Below, piece by piece: positions 1 to 6,548 of a stretch of DNA of 9,118 nt (positions within the stretch are counted from its first letter, which is position 1; the number at the start of each line of letters is the position of its first letter). The translations under genes were made by a program, and so were the position numbers. The DNA comes from Betaproteobacteria bacterium (GTDB lineage: Bacteria > Pseudomonadota > Gammaproteobacteria > Burkholderiales > SG8-41), in contig JAKFUJ010000211.1 of assembly GCA_021732805.1 (NCBI GenBank), positions 1 through 9,118 of the forward strand, written 5' to 3'. A model generated the notes under the pieces. It was not told where the DNA came from and ran no database searches. It worked only from the letters and a program-made list of their open reading frames with translations.

Positions 1-731
1 GGCGTCAGCGGAAAACGTTTTTCGCTGGTCACGGCAATCGGGTGCAGGCGGCCGGCGCGGATGTGGGCGATGGCGCTGGGCAGGCTGGCGAAAGACATTG
101 AAATGCGGCCGCCGATCAGGTCGATCATCGCCGTGGCAGCACCTTTGTACGGCACATGGACCATGTCGGTGCCGGTCATCAGTTCAAACAGTTCACCGGC
201 AAGATGCGGCGAGCCGAGGTTGCCGGACGAGCCATAAGTCAGTTTGCCGGGATGGGCTTTGGCCTCTTTGATCAGATCGGCCACGGTTTTGATCTTCAGT
301 GCAGGACCGACGACCAGCACGTTCGGCGCACTGGCGACCAGCGTGATTGGCGTCAGATCGTGCAACTGGTCATAGGGCAGCTTGCGGTTGGCGGCCGGAT
401 TGACGCCGAACGAACTGGGCACCAGCAGTATCGTGTAACCATCCGGCGCGGCGCGCACCGTGAGTTCGGTGGCAATGATGCCGCTGGCGCCGGGGCGGTT
501 GTCGGGGACGACGTTCTGTCCGAGGCGTTCAGCGAGGCCTTCCGCCAGCGCGCGGGCAATGATGTCGGCGTTGCCGCCGGCCGCCTGTGCGATCAGCAGG
601 CGCATCGGGCGTTCAGGATATGGGCTGCGTGCCGGCTGCGCGGCCAGTGCACTGACGGATAGTGCGGCGAGGCCGATGGCGAGCGCTGCGGACCTGCAAT
701 ACGACAGCTTGAAACGCGGTGCGATATGCAT
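1..731 (-). CDS. Bug/TctC-family periplasmic solute-binding receptor (C-terminus beyond the window edge)
   Basis: The frame is open from the ATG at 731 to the left edge and gives 243 residues, so about 75-80 C-terminal residues of a usual ~320-residue Bug protein are missing. An SD-like GGAGG (complement of 741-745) lies 9 nt upstream. Residues 1-30 form a Sec signal peptide ending SALA before AQ. Family marks are D-N-R-P-G-A at 77-82, A-P-D-G-Y-T at 95-100, Y-G-S-S-G at 166-170 and H-V-P-Y-K-G at 192-197. Bug proteins bind small organic acids in the periplasm, usually for tripartite tricarboxylate (TctAB) carriers. The first ligand loop is atypical: A-Q-A-A-G-G-N-A-D at 48-56 where relatives have F-x-P-G-G-x-x-D. 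The ligand cannot be predicted. The gene is divergent from the SGNH hydrolase gene. Family assignment is firm. Confidence 0.93.
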   Translation of the reverse strand, partial: MHIAPRFKLSYCRSAALAIGLAALSVSALAAQPARSPYPERPMRLLIAQAAGGNADIIARALAEGLAERLGQNVVPDNRPGASGIIATELTVRAAPDGYTILLVPSSFGVNPAANRKLPYDQLHDLTPITLVASAPNVLVVGPALKIKTVADLIKEAKAHPGKLTYGSSGNLGSPHLAGELFELMTGTDMVHVPYKGAATAMIDLIGGRISMSFASLPSAIAHIRAGRLHPIAVTSEKRFPLT

Positions 732-905
732 GACTGATTGCCTCCGGTCCGGCAGGTTGTTGATCTTATTGTTGCGCGGCTGGTTGCGGCAGCAGCGCGC
801 TCGGTGGAACAATGTTACTGCAAAATCCTGCAAAGCTGCCGTGGCCCATATGCTGGCTGGTCCGGCTATGATGCCGGTTCAAAAGCGAATGGGAGGGGTT
901 CCATC
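732..905. promoter_or_regulatory. Divergent intergenic region between the Bug gene and the SGNH hydrolase gene
   Basis: These 174 bp separate two divergent start codons and should hold both promoters. For the plus strand, TATGAT at 867-872 is a fair -10 box 33 nt before the ATG at 906. It sits exactly between the arms of an inverted repeat, CCGGC (862-866) and GCCGG (873-877). No convincing -35 box was found at the normal distance. A direct repeat of CTGCAAA occurs at 818-824 and 828-834, a period of 10 bp, and an imperfect dyad GGAAC-AAT-GTTAC lies at 806-818. These could be operator sites, but each is short enough to occur by chance. No minus-strand promoter could be assigned with confidence. 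Confidence 0.4.
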
Positions 906-1703
906 ATGTTGAAGCGTGCTGTTTTTTTCATGCAGTCACTGCTGGTTGCCGCGTTGTTGTCGATGGCCGGCGCACAGGCTGCAAGCCCGACGGTCAGGCA
1001 GCCGCAGGTTGATACGCCGAAGCGCGTATTGTTCGTCGGCAACAGCTACATGTATTACAACGACAGCCTGCATAATCATGTAAACCGCCTCGCGTCGGGG
1101 GCAGACCCGACACTGGAGAAGGCTATCCAGTACAAATCAGCGACCATCGGCGGCGCGCCGTTGTGGCATCACAACATCGTCCACCTGACCACGCCGGGCA
1201 ATCTCGGCATCAAGGAGCCCTTCGAACTGGTGATCATGCAGGGCAACAGCACCGACGCATTGTCGGAAAACGCCAAGGCGAGATTCCGCGAGAAGGTGGT
1301 CGAATTCAATGAGGTGATTACGAAGCAGGGCGGCAAGGTTGCGCTGTACATGACCCCGGCGCATATCAAACCCAGCAAGTTCGCCAGTCCCGAGATGACC
1401 GGCAAGACCGCCGACATGTATGTCGAAGCCGGCAACGAGATCAACGCCCTGGTGATCCCGACCGGATTGGCGTTTGCCGAAGCCTATCGCCAGAAGCCCG
1501 ACATCAAGCTGCATCAGGATTTCGACGGCAGTCATCCGACGCTGATCGGCACCTATCTTGCCGCGTGTACGGTCTATGCCAGCGTCTACGGCAAATCACC
1601 GGTGGGTAATCCCTATGACTACTTCGGCAGGATCAGCAAGGAAGATGCGGCGTTCCTGCAGAAGGTTGCGGACGAGACGGTGAAAAAGTTCTACGGACGG
1701 TGA
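906..1703 (+). CDS. Exported SGNH/GDSL-like hydrolase
   Basis: Protein of 265 residues. The ATG at 906 is chosen because a purine-rich GGGAGGGG lies just upstream and a Sec signal peptide follows directly (charged MLKR, hydrophobic core, A-G-A-Q-A-A near residues 21-26); in-frame codons further upstream lack this. SGNH blocks are visible: block I F-V-G-N-S at 43-47 with Ser47 as likely nucleophile, a block II Gly at 82-83 (I-G-G-A), block III Q-G-N-S at 112-115 with Asn114 as likely oxyanion-hole residue, and block V D-G-S-H at 207-210 giving the Asp/His pair. The family includes esterases, lipases and carbohydrate deacetylases; the substrate here is unknown. It is the first gene of a plus-strand unit, 33 nt before the cupin gene. 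The fold is likely, the reaction unassigned. Confidence 0.8.
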   Translation: MLKRAVFFMQSLLVAALLSMAGAQAASPTVRQPQVDTPKRVLFVGNSYMYYNDSLHNHVNRLASGADPTLEKAIQYKSATIGGAPLWHHNIVHLTTPGNLGIKEPFELVIMQGNSTDALSENAKARFREKVVEFNEVITKQGGKVALYMTPAHIKPSKFASPEMTGKTADMYVEAGNEINALVIPTGLAFAEAYRQKPDIKLHQDFDGSHPTLIGTYLAACTVYASVYGKSPVGNPYDYFGRISKEDAAFLQKVADETVKKFYGR

Positions 1704-1736
1704 AGGACAGTGCAGGATGATCGAAAAGAGGCCTCA

Positions 1737-2108
1737 ATGAAACCGCCCATCCTGCGCGCCCATCCCGACGTCGAAGCGCTGACCGAAGAGCGTTGCCACA
1801 TCCTAGAGCTGTCCAATTCCCCGGATGATCCTGACCTGTCGATTGCGCGGGCGCGGGTCGAGCCGGGGGTTTCGACGCGCTGGCACCGGGTGATCGATAC
1901 GCTGGAGCGGTATGTGATCCTCGATGGAACCGGGCGCATGGAAGTGGGCGGTCTGCCGCCGCAGGATGTGCAGGCCGGCGATGTCATATTGATTCCGCCG
2001 TCAGTGCGGCAGCGGATCACCAATACCGGAGTAGATGACCTGGTATTCCTCGCCATTTGCACACCGCGGTTCCGGCCGGAGGCGTATGAAGATGTTGAAG
2101 GCATTTAG
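1737..2108 (+). CDS. Small single-domain cupin protein
   Basis: Protein of 123 residues with no signal peptide, hence probably cytoplasmic. The ATG at 1737 is preferred over an in-frame GTG at 1710 because AAGAGG (about 1726-1731) precedes it at a workable distance. Cupin motif 1 spans Gly44 to Gly64 with His50 and Glu57 in register, and motif 2 spans Gly81 to Asn96 with Pro87 in register. Two of the four usual metal ligands are changed: motif 1 has Val52 where the second His should be, and motif 2 has Gln92 in place of His. The protein may therefore bind metal weakly, differently or not at all, and a sensor or binding role is possible. The C-terminal A-I-C-T-P-R-F looks like a subfamily signature. 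It lies 33 nt after the SGNH gene and overlaps the next gene, which suggests one mRNA. Confidence 0.85.
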   Translation: MKPPILRAHPDVEALTEERCHILELSNSPDDPDLSIARARVEPGVSTRWHRVIDTLERYVILDGTGRMEVGGLPPQDVQAGDVILIPPSVRQRITNTGVDDLVFLAICTPRFRPEAYEDVEGI

Positions 2109-2559
2109 CGCGCTGGTGGCGGTTGCATGGATTGCACAGCCTGTTGCAGCGCAGCCCATGGCCGGCATGGGCGTGGAGGACACACCGCTGCGTCCGAGTG
2201 AACTGAAGATGATGCAGCGGGTTGCGGCGATTGATCCGTCATTTCGTTATGGCGACCGCGTCAAGCGCTATTACCGCATTCAACCCACGACCAAGAACCG
2301 CATTCCGCTGCGGGTTGAAGTGATCCTGCCGCAGACCGGCAATCTTTATTTTGGCGAGTTCACCAATTACGTGATGGTCATCAACGAGCCGGCAGGGACC
2401 ATAACTTACGAATACGATGCCGGCACCGCGAATCGCGGCCGCGGCACGATACTGGTGACGCCGAAAGATGTGGTGAAGACCGAGTTCAGCTGCGGCGTGA
2501 CATCCTGCGTCACACGCATCGAACGCAACGGTCGCGCGGTGGCCGGGCGCAGCGGTTGA
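2092..2559 (+). CDS. Small exported protein of unknown function
   Basis: Protein of 155 residues, family not recognised. The ATG at 2092 is chosen because GGAGG at 2078-2082 lies 9 nt upstream; the in-frame ATG at 2086 would add two residues but leaves only a 3-nt spacer. The gene begins inside the cupin gene (17-nt overlap), so translation is probably coupled. Residues 1-20 are a clear Sec signal peptide ending P-V-A-A before Q-P. The mature part has no further membrane segment. It contains a basic, tyrosine-rich stretch around 52-62, alternating beta-like segments (about 72-122), and a Cys134/Cys139 pair (C-G-V-T-S-C) that could form a disulfide in the periplasm. It is probably a soluble periplasmic or envelope protein acting with its operon partners. 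No function is proposed. Confidence 0.8.
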   Translation: MLKAFSALVAVAWIAQPVAAQPMAGMGVEDTPLRPSELKMMQRVAAIDPSFRYGDRVKRYYRIQPTTKNRIPLRVEVILPQTGNLYFGEFTNYVMVINEPAGTITYEYDAGTANRGRGTILVTPKDVVKTEFSCGVTSCVTRIERNGRAVAGRSG

Positions 2560-2668
2560 GCAATAATGGCCCGCTTGCAAGAGTATAAAAATATTCAATA
2601 AAAACAATTGCTTGGATATATGTTATGGTATCTGCAACAAGCGGCTCAACAACGATGGGGAGTGTGGC
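2560..2668 (+). promoter_or_regulatory. AT-rich intergenic region, likely promoter of the GlsB-like gene
   Basis: The stretch is much richer in A and T than its surroundings, especially 2581-2630, and no terminator hairpin follows the preceding gene. Possible promoter elements include TTCAAT (2594-2599), a 17-nt spacer and TATATG (2617-2622), or an extended -10 TGTTATGGT (2621-2629); neither is strong. CCGCTTG at 2571-2577 and CAAGCGG at 2638-2644 form a 7-bp inverted repeat enclosing the AT-rich core. The exact start point cannot be fixed by eye. Confidence 0.35.
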
Positions 2669-2914
2669 ATGGATTTCATCTGGCTGATGCTGGTGGGACT
2701 GATCGCGGGCTGGCTGGCGGGTGTGCTGGTGAAGGGCGGCGGCTTTGGCGTGTTGGGCGATATCGTGGTCGGCATCCTCGGTGCGCTGGTCGGCGGTTTC
2801 CTGTTCGGTGCGCTGGGCCTGTCGTCCAGCGGCGGATTTCTGGGCAGCATATTTGTCGCCACCATCGGCGCCATCGTATTGATCGTTTTGCTGCGCATCA
2901 TCAAGCGCGCCTGA
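2669..2914 (+). CDS. GlsB/YeaQ/YmgE-family small membrane protein
   Basis: Protein of 81 residues, matching the usual size of this family (also named transglycosylase-associated protein). The ATG at 2669 is chosen because GGGGAG at 2657-2662 gives a 6-nt spacer and because the protein then begins with the family-like M-D-F-I-W. Three hydrophobic, glycine-rich segments (about 3-21, 28-50 and 56-77) are joined by short loops, and the chain ends in basic I-I-K-R-A. Family members are inner-membrane proteins often induced by general or acid stress; their biochemical activity is unknown. The DUF2254 gene follows after 37 nt and is probably co-transcribed. Family assignment is strong. Confidence 0.9.
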   Translation: MDFIWLMLVGLIAGWLAGVLVKGGGFGVLGDIVVGILGALVGGFLFGALGLSSSGGFLGSIFVATIGAIVLIVLLRIIKRA

Positions 2915-2951
2915 GCGGTGGCGTGTGTTGAAGGCGGCGGAGCATTGACCG

Positions 2952-4214
2952 ATGGGTGACCGCATCCGGTTTTTGCTGAGCCGGATCAGTGAACGGTTGT
3001 GGGTGAAGCCGTTGCTGATGTGTCTGCTGTCCGTTGCAGTCGCATTCATGGCCAGCGTTGTGGATGGTTGGGGTGTTGACCGTTTTGTTGCGGATATTTC
3101 TCCCGGGACCATCGAGAGCCTGCTCTCGATCATTTCTTCAAGCATGCTGGTCATTGCCACGCTGGCCGTGACATCGATGGTATCGGCCTATGCGTCGGCC
3201 AGCACCACGGCCACGCCGCGTTCGTTTTCGCTGATTGTTGCCGATGACGTCTCGCAAAACGCGCTGTCCATTTTTATCGGAATTTTCATTTTCAGCATCG
3301 TTGCGCTGATTGCGCTGAAAACGGGCTATTACGGCAAGGCGGGACGTTTTTCGCTGTTCGTGCTGACGCTGACCGCTTTTGCGCTGGTGATTGCCACGTT
3401 TGTGCGCTGGGTGGATCGTATTGCCCGGTTGGGCCGCATGGTTGCGACAATCCAGAAGGTCGAGGCGGCGACCGCTGATGCCCTGCGCCACCGCCGGTCT
3501 TCGCCGACGCTGGGCGGCATCCCGGCTGCATTGCAGCAGGCCGGCGGGCAGCCGGTTTACTCTGACCGGGTCGGCTATGTGCAGCGGGTGGATGTGGAAT
3601 TGCTGCAGGACTGCGCAGTAAAGCTGCATGTCCGCATCAGCGTGGATGCTTTGCCTGGAACGTTCGTAATGCCGCGCCGCGCACTGGCGCATGTGACTGC
3701 AGATGACGGTTATCCATCGGATATCGACATGGCGCTGCTAGCCAAAGCCTTTCTGATCGGTGGCGAGCGCACATTTGACGAAGACCCGAGGTTCGGGCTG
3801 ATCGTGTTGTCTGAAATCGCCAGTCGTGCAATGTCACCCGCTGTCAATGATCCGGGCACGGCGATCGATGTGATCGGCCGTTTCGTCAGGCTGTTTGCGC
3901 TTTGGAGTGAACCCCGCAAGCCCGGGGAAGTCAAACCTCCTGCATGTGACCGTGTGTCCGTGCCGGAATTGTCCGTGCACGATTTGTTTGACGATGCCTT
4001 CAATGCCATCGCTCGCGACGGTGCGGGGGCGGTTGAAGTGGCGATGTGGCTGCAGAAAGCGCTGGCAGCACTGGCGCCGCTGGGTGACGCCGCGATGCTC
4101 GATGCGGCCATGCGTCATTCCCGGCGGGCCTTGGCGCAAGCGGAAAAGGCACTCGCGATACCCGAGGATGTGGAAGCCGTGCGCGAAATCGCCAAAAGCG
4201 TCGGTCCGGGCTGA
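2952..4214 (+). CDS. DUF2254-family predicted membrane protein
   Basis: Protein of 420 residues. The ATG at 2952 has GGAG at 2939-2942, 9 nt upstream. Four membrane segments are visible in the N-terminal third (about 19-38, 55-78, 103-123 and 133-152), followed by a soluble region of about 260 residues. The most typical stretch is at 273-305, with R-T-F, D-P-R-F-G-L-I-V-L-S-E-I-A, S-P-A-V-N-D and P-G-T-A-I. The C-terminal part (about 340-415) is alanine-rich and likely helical. The family is widespread but its molecular function is not established. Placement after a stress-type membrane protein and before a small charged peptide suggests an envelope role, which is inference. The family call rests on recognised signature stretches. 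Confidence 0.85.
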   Translation: MGDRIRFLLSRISERLWVKPLLMCLLSVAVAFMASVVDGWGVDRFVADISPGTIESLLSIISSSMLVIATLAVTSMVSAYASASTTATPRSFSLIVADDVSQNALSIFIGIFIFSIVALIALKTGYYGKAGRFSLFVLTLTAFALVIATFVRWVDRIARLGRMVATIQKVEAATADALRHRRSSPTLGGIPAALQQAGGQPVYSDRVGYVQRVDVELLQDCAVKLHVRISVDALPGTFVMPRRALAHVTADDGYPSDIDMALLAKAFLIGGERTFDEDPRFGLIVLSEIASRAMSPAVNDPGTAIDVIGRFVRLFALWSEPRKPGEVKPPACDRVSVPELSVHDLFDDAFNAIARDGAGAVEVAMWLQKALAALAPLGDAAMLDAAMRHSRRALAQAEKALAIPEDVEAVREIAKSVGPG

Positions 4215-4252
4215 CATGGCGTTTGCCGCGCCACCAACTGTGGGAGTACATC

Positions 4253-4405
4253 ATGAATTCATTTGCGGCATCAGGCGCCTCCAAGCTTCCTGACGACACG
4301 GAAATCCGCGAGCCGAAAAAGCAACCTAAACGCCCGCCGGTTTCCGATCCTCCTGCCGAGCCGAAAAAACCCGATCCGATCAGGGAGCCGCCGAAAAAAC
4401 GATGA
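4253..4405 (+). CDS. Proline/lysine-rich small protein (50 residues), function unknown
   Basis: The ATG at 4253 has GGGAG at 4242-4246 with a 6-nt spacer, better placed than the in-frame ATG at 4223. The product is hydrophilic and probably disordered. After a short N-terminal M-N-S-F-A-A segment it consists of loosely repeated units with the core E-P-K-K or E-P-P-K-K separated by P-P and D-P. There is no signal peptide, membrane segment or cysteine. It lies 38 nt after the DUF2254 gene on the same strand and is followed by a terminator, so it is probably the last gene of that transcript. Support is the ribosome site, the operon position and the biased composition. Function is not predictable, and it could be a small interaction peptide. 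Confidence 0.6.
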   Translation: MNSFAASGASKLPDDTEIREPKKQPKRPPVSDPPAEPKKPDPIREPPKKR

Positions 4406-4482
4406 TGTATTGAAGATTGCAAAAATAATGACAAAAACATGCCTCTGGCGAGGCTGTCATGTTTTTGGAAAAAATCTGCAGG
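4406..4482. other. Convergent intergenic spacer
   Basis: An A/T-rich spacer between the stop of the 50-residue plus-strand gene and the stop of ligJ. Apart from the terminator hairpin at 4432-4467 nothing else is visible in it. Confidence 0.7.
4432..4467. terminator. Hairpin terminator shared by convergent transcripts
   Basis: CAAAAACAT (4432-4440) pairs perfectly with ATGTTTTTG (4459-4467). GCCTC (4441-4445) pairs with GAGGC (4450-4454) across a 4-nt loop, leaving TGTC (4455-4458) as a one-sided bulge. A-rich and T-rich arms at the base provide a U-tract for either direction. The hairpin sits between the end of the 50-residue plus-strand gene (4405) and the end of the LigJ gene on the minus strand (4483), the expected place for a bidirectional terminator. 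Confidence 0.75.
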
Positions 4483-5508
4483 TCAGTCCTGTTTTGCGAG
4501 GCGGGCGGCGATGCGCGGATAAACCCTGCGCACGTTGCCGCTGAAAATCTTTTCCTTGTCCGCCGTGCTGATCGTGTTCACGGCGTCCAGGTAACGCTTG
4601 GTGTCGTCGTAGTAATGACCGGTTTCAGGATCGATGCCGCGCACGGCGCCGACAATTTCCGAGGCGAACAGGATGTTGTCGGCAGGGATGACACGCGTCA
4701 GCAGGTCGATACCCGCCTGGTGATAAACACAGGTATCAAAATATACATTGCCGAGCAGGTGTTCCTGCAGTGTCGGCTTGCCCATGTCCTGCGCCAGACC
4801 GCGATAACGGCCCCAGTGGTAGGGTACCGCGCCGCCGCCGTGAGGAATCACGAATCTGAGCGTCGGAAAATCCCGGAACAGGTCGGCGGTGATGAACTGC
4901 ATGAAAGCCGTGGTGTCACCGTTGATGTAATGCGCACCGGTGAAATGAAACGCCGGGTTGCAGGACGAACTGACATGCACCATCGCCGGCACGTCGAGTT
5001 CGACCAGTTTTTCATACAGCGGATACCAGTGGCGGTCGGTCAGCGGCAGGTCGGTCCAGTAGCCGCCGGACGGGTCGGGATTCAGATTGCAGCCGATGAA
5101 GCCGTATTCGTTGACGCAGCGTTCGAGTTCGGGGATGCAGTTGGCCGGTGACACGCCGGGACTTTGCGGTAATTGACAGACACCGACGAAGTTTTTGGGA
5201 AACAGCGTGCAGACCCGGTGGATCAGCTCATTGCAGATGCCCGTCCACAGTTCGCTGGTGGCGGCATTGCCGATGTGATGGGCCATGCCGCCGGCACGCG
5301 GCGAGAATATGGTCAGGTCGGTGCCGCGTTCGCGCTGTATGCGCAACTGCGCGCCTTCCACGCTGTCACGGATTTCATCATCGCTGATGACCAGGGAGTC
5401 CTTCGTCGGGCTGAGCCTGGCATCTTTCAAGCCTTCGATCTGGCGCTGGCGGAAGGTTTCCAGTGATTTGGGTGCGGTGGTGTAGTGGCCGTGACAATCG
5501 ATGATCAT
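4483..5508 (-). CDS. ligJ: 4-oxalomesaconate hydratase, LigJ type (amidohydrolase superfamily)
   Basis: Protein of 341 residues, the same length as Sphingobium LigJ as I recall it. LigJ adds water to 4-oxalomesaconate to give 4-carboxy-4-hydroxy-2-oxoadipate in the protocatechuate 4,5-cleavage (also gallate) pathway, in the cytoplasm. The zinc ligands described for LigJ are at the same positions: His6 and His8 (H-G-H), His178 (A-M-V-H-V) and Glu284 (F-A-S-E). Other typical stretches are D-C-H-G-H-Y-T-T-A-P at 4-13, L-N-P-D-P-S-G-G at 142-149, I-P-H-G-G-G-A-V-P-Y-H-W-G-R at 221-234 and V-R-G-I-D-P at 289-294. The ATG at 5508 has AGGAAA about 10 nt upstream. The gene follows a Bug receptor gene by 23 nt and is probably co-transcribed with it. 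No other lig gene is in the window. A related hydratase with a different substrate cannot be excluded. Confidence 0.88.
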   Translation of the reverse strand: MIIDCHGHYTTAPKSLETFRQRQIEGLKDARLSPTKDSLVISDDEIRDSVEGAQLRIQRERGTDLTIFSPRAGGMAHHIGNAATSELWTGICNELIHRVCTLFPKNFVGVCQLPQSPGVSPANCIPELERCVNEYGFIGCNLNPDPSGGYWTDLPLTDRHWYPLYEKLVELDVPAMVHVSSSCNPAFHFTGAHYINGDTTAFMQFITADLFRDFPTLRFVIPHGGGAVPYHWGRYRGLAQDMGKPTLQEHLLGNVYFDTCVYHQAGIDLLTRVIPADNILFASEIVGAVRGIDPETGHYYDDTKRYLDAVNTISTADKEKIFSGNVRRVYPRIAARLAKQD

Positions 5509-5531
5509 GCGCGAAGTTTCCTGTAACCGGA

Positions 5532-6500
5532 TCAGCTCGGTTCGATTTTAGCCTTCTTGATGACCGGCCCCCAGCGCTTCTGTTCACTGCGAATGTAATT
5601 CAGGTATTCGGCGCCGCTGGAAGGCGATGCATCAATGCCGCGATCCTTCAGTTGCTTGACGACATCGGCTGATTGCAACGCTGCAGTGAAATCCCTGTTG
5701 AGCCGGGAGACGATGGCGGCAGGCGTTTTCGGCGGCGCCGTAAGACCGTACCAGTTGATGGCCGCATAACCTTTGACGCCGGCTTCGGCCATGGTCGGTA
5801 CATCCGGCAGGGCTTCCGCGCGTTTGGCGCCGGTGACAGCGATGGCGCGAGCCTTGCCGGACTGCACATGCGGCACAGCCGTGGAGATCACCGCGATGAA
5901 CGAGGGCACATGGCCGGCGATCAGGTCGGTAACGGCAGGTCCGCCGCCCTTGTAGGGCACATGGTTCAGCGTAACGCCGGTCATGGTTTCCAGCAGTGCG
6001 ATGGCAAGATGCCCCGGGCTGCCGATGCCGGAACTGGCGTAATTGACCTTGCCCGGTTGTGCTTTGGCCATCGCCAGAAATTCCGGCAGTGTTTTGGCCG
6101 GCACTGACGGGTTCACGATCAGGATGTTCTGCAGCGTGACCAGCATGCCGACCGGTACAAAATCCTTCAGCGGGTCGTATTTGACGTCCTGTATTGCCGG
6201 ACTGACCACCAGTGAGCCGATGTGCGACATGCCGACCGTGTGTCCGTCAGGTTCGGAGCGTGACAGGATTTGCATTGAAATCACACCATTGGCGCCGGGG
6301 CGGTTGTCTACGATGACCTGACTGCCAAGACTGACGGCGAGTTTCGGTTGCAGGATGCGCGCGACGAGATCGGTGGCGCCGCCGGGCGGAAAGCCGACGA
6401 TGAATCGTACGGGTTTGGTCGGCGCCCAGTCGGCGGCGAGGGCAGGCGCGGCAATGAGACCGGCGGCAAAAAATATCAGGACACGATGCAGCGTTTTCAT
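5532..6500 (-). CDS. Bug/TctC-family periplasmic solute-binding receptor, paired with ligJ
   Basis: Protein of 322 residues, normal for the family. The ATG at 6500 is chosen over an in-frame ATG at 6548 because GAGG lies 9 nt upstream and a signal peptide begins at once (M-K-T-L-H-R, hydrophobic core, A-P-A-L-A before A-D near residue 22); the longer form would overlap the terminator T-tract and put 16 polar residues before the signal. Ligand-loop motifs are G-F-P-P-G-G-A-T-D at 36-44 and H-V-P-Y-K-G-G-G-P at 180-188, with V-D-N-R-P-G-A at 64-70. It likely captures a carboxylate in the periplasm for a TctAB-type carrier encoded elsewhere. Its 23-nt spacing to ligJ suggests that the ligand feeds the LigJ step or pathway, which is inference. 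Confidence 0.95.
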   Translation of the reverse strand: MKTLHRVLIFFAAGLIAAPALAADWAPTKPVRFIVGFPPGGATDLVARILQPKLAVSLGSQVIVDNRPGANGVISMQILSRSEPDGHTVGMSHIGSLVVSPAIQDVKYDPLKDFVPVGMLVTLQNILIVNPSVPAKTLPEFLAMAKAQPGKVNYASSGIGSPGHLAIALLETMTGVTLNHVPYKGGGPAVTDLIAGHVPSFIAVISTAVPHVQSGKARAIAVTGAKRAEALPDVPTMAEAGVKGYAAINWYGLTAPPKTPAAIVSRLNRDFTAALQSADVVKQLKDRGIDASPSSGAEYLNYIRSEQKRWGPVIKKAKIEPS

Positions 6501-6548
6501 GTTGGCGATCCTCGTCACTTGGTTATGTTCGCCGCAGCATTGTGACAA
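6501..6548 (-). promoter_or_regulatory. Possible promoter of the Bug-ligJ unit, overlapping the terminator tail
   Basis: If the terminator at 6547-6584 works fully, Bug-ligJ needs its own promoter in the 46 nt left. On the minus strand TTGTCA (complement of 6543-6548) matches the -35 consensus at 5 of 6 positions and overlaps the T-tract. CATAAC (complement of 6522-6527) follows at 15 nt as a weak -10, a spacer shorter than ideal. The leader would be very short. Read-through transcription from the upstream genes is an equally good explanation. Confidence 0.25.

Noticed and set aside
156..912. Plus-strand open frames opposite the first Bug gene
   Set aside because: The minus-strand frame encodes a clear Bug protein with signal peptide and ribosome site; the plus-strand frames are its shadows.
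2494..2516. Inverted repeat GTGAC...GTCAC resembling a regulator site
   Set aside because: It lies inside the coding region of the exported protein, where it encodes the C-G-V-T-S-C-V-T stretch, and it has no promoter beside it.
2510..3160. Minus-strand open frame of about 216 codons across the GlsB-like and DUF2254 genes
   Set aside because: It runs antisense through two recognisable genes and across their promoter region; composition is low-complexity and no family motif is present.
4459..5151. Long open frame on the plus strand opposite ligJ
   Set aside because: It lies fully antisense to a gene with firm family motifs, its translation has the arginine/valine/histidine-rich look of a shadow frame, and no ribosome site or family motif is seen.
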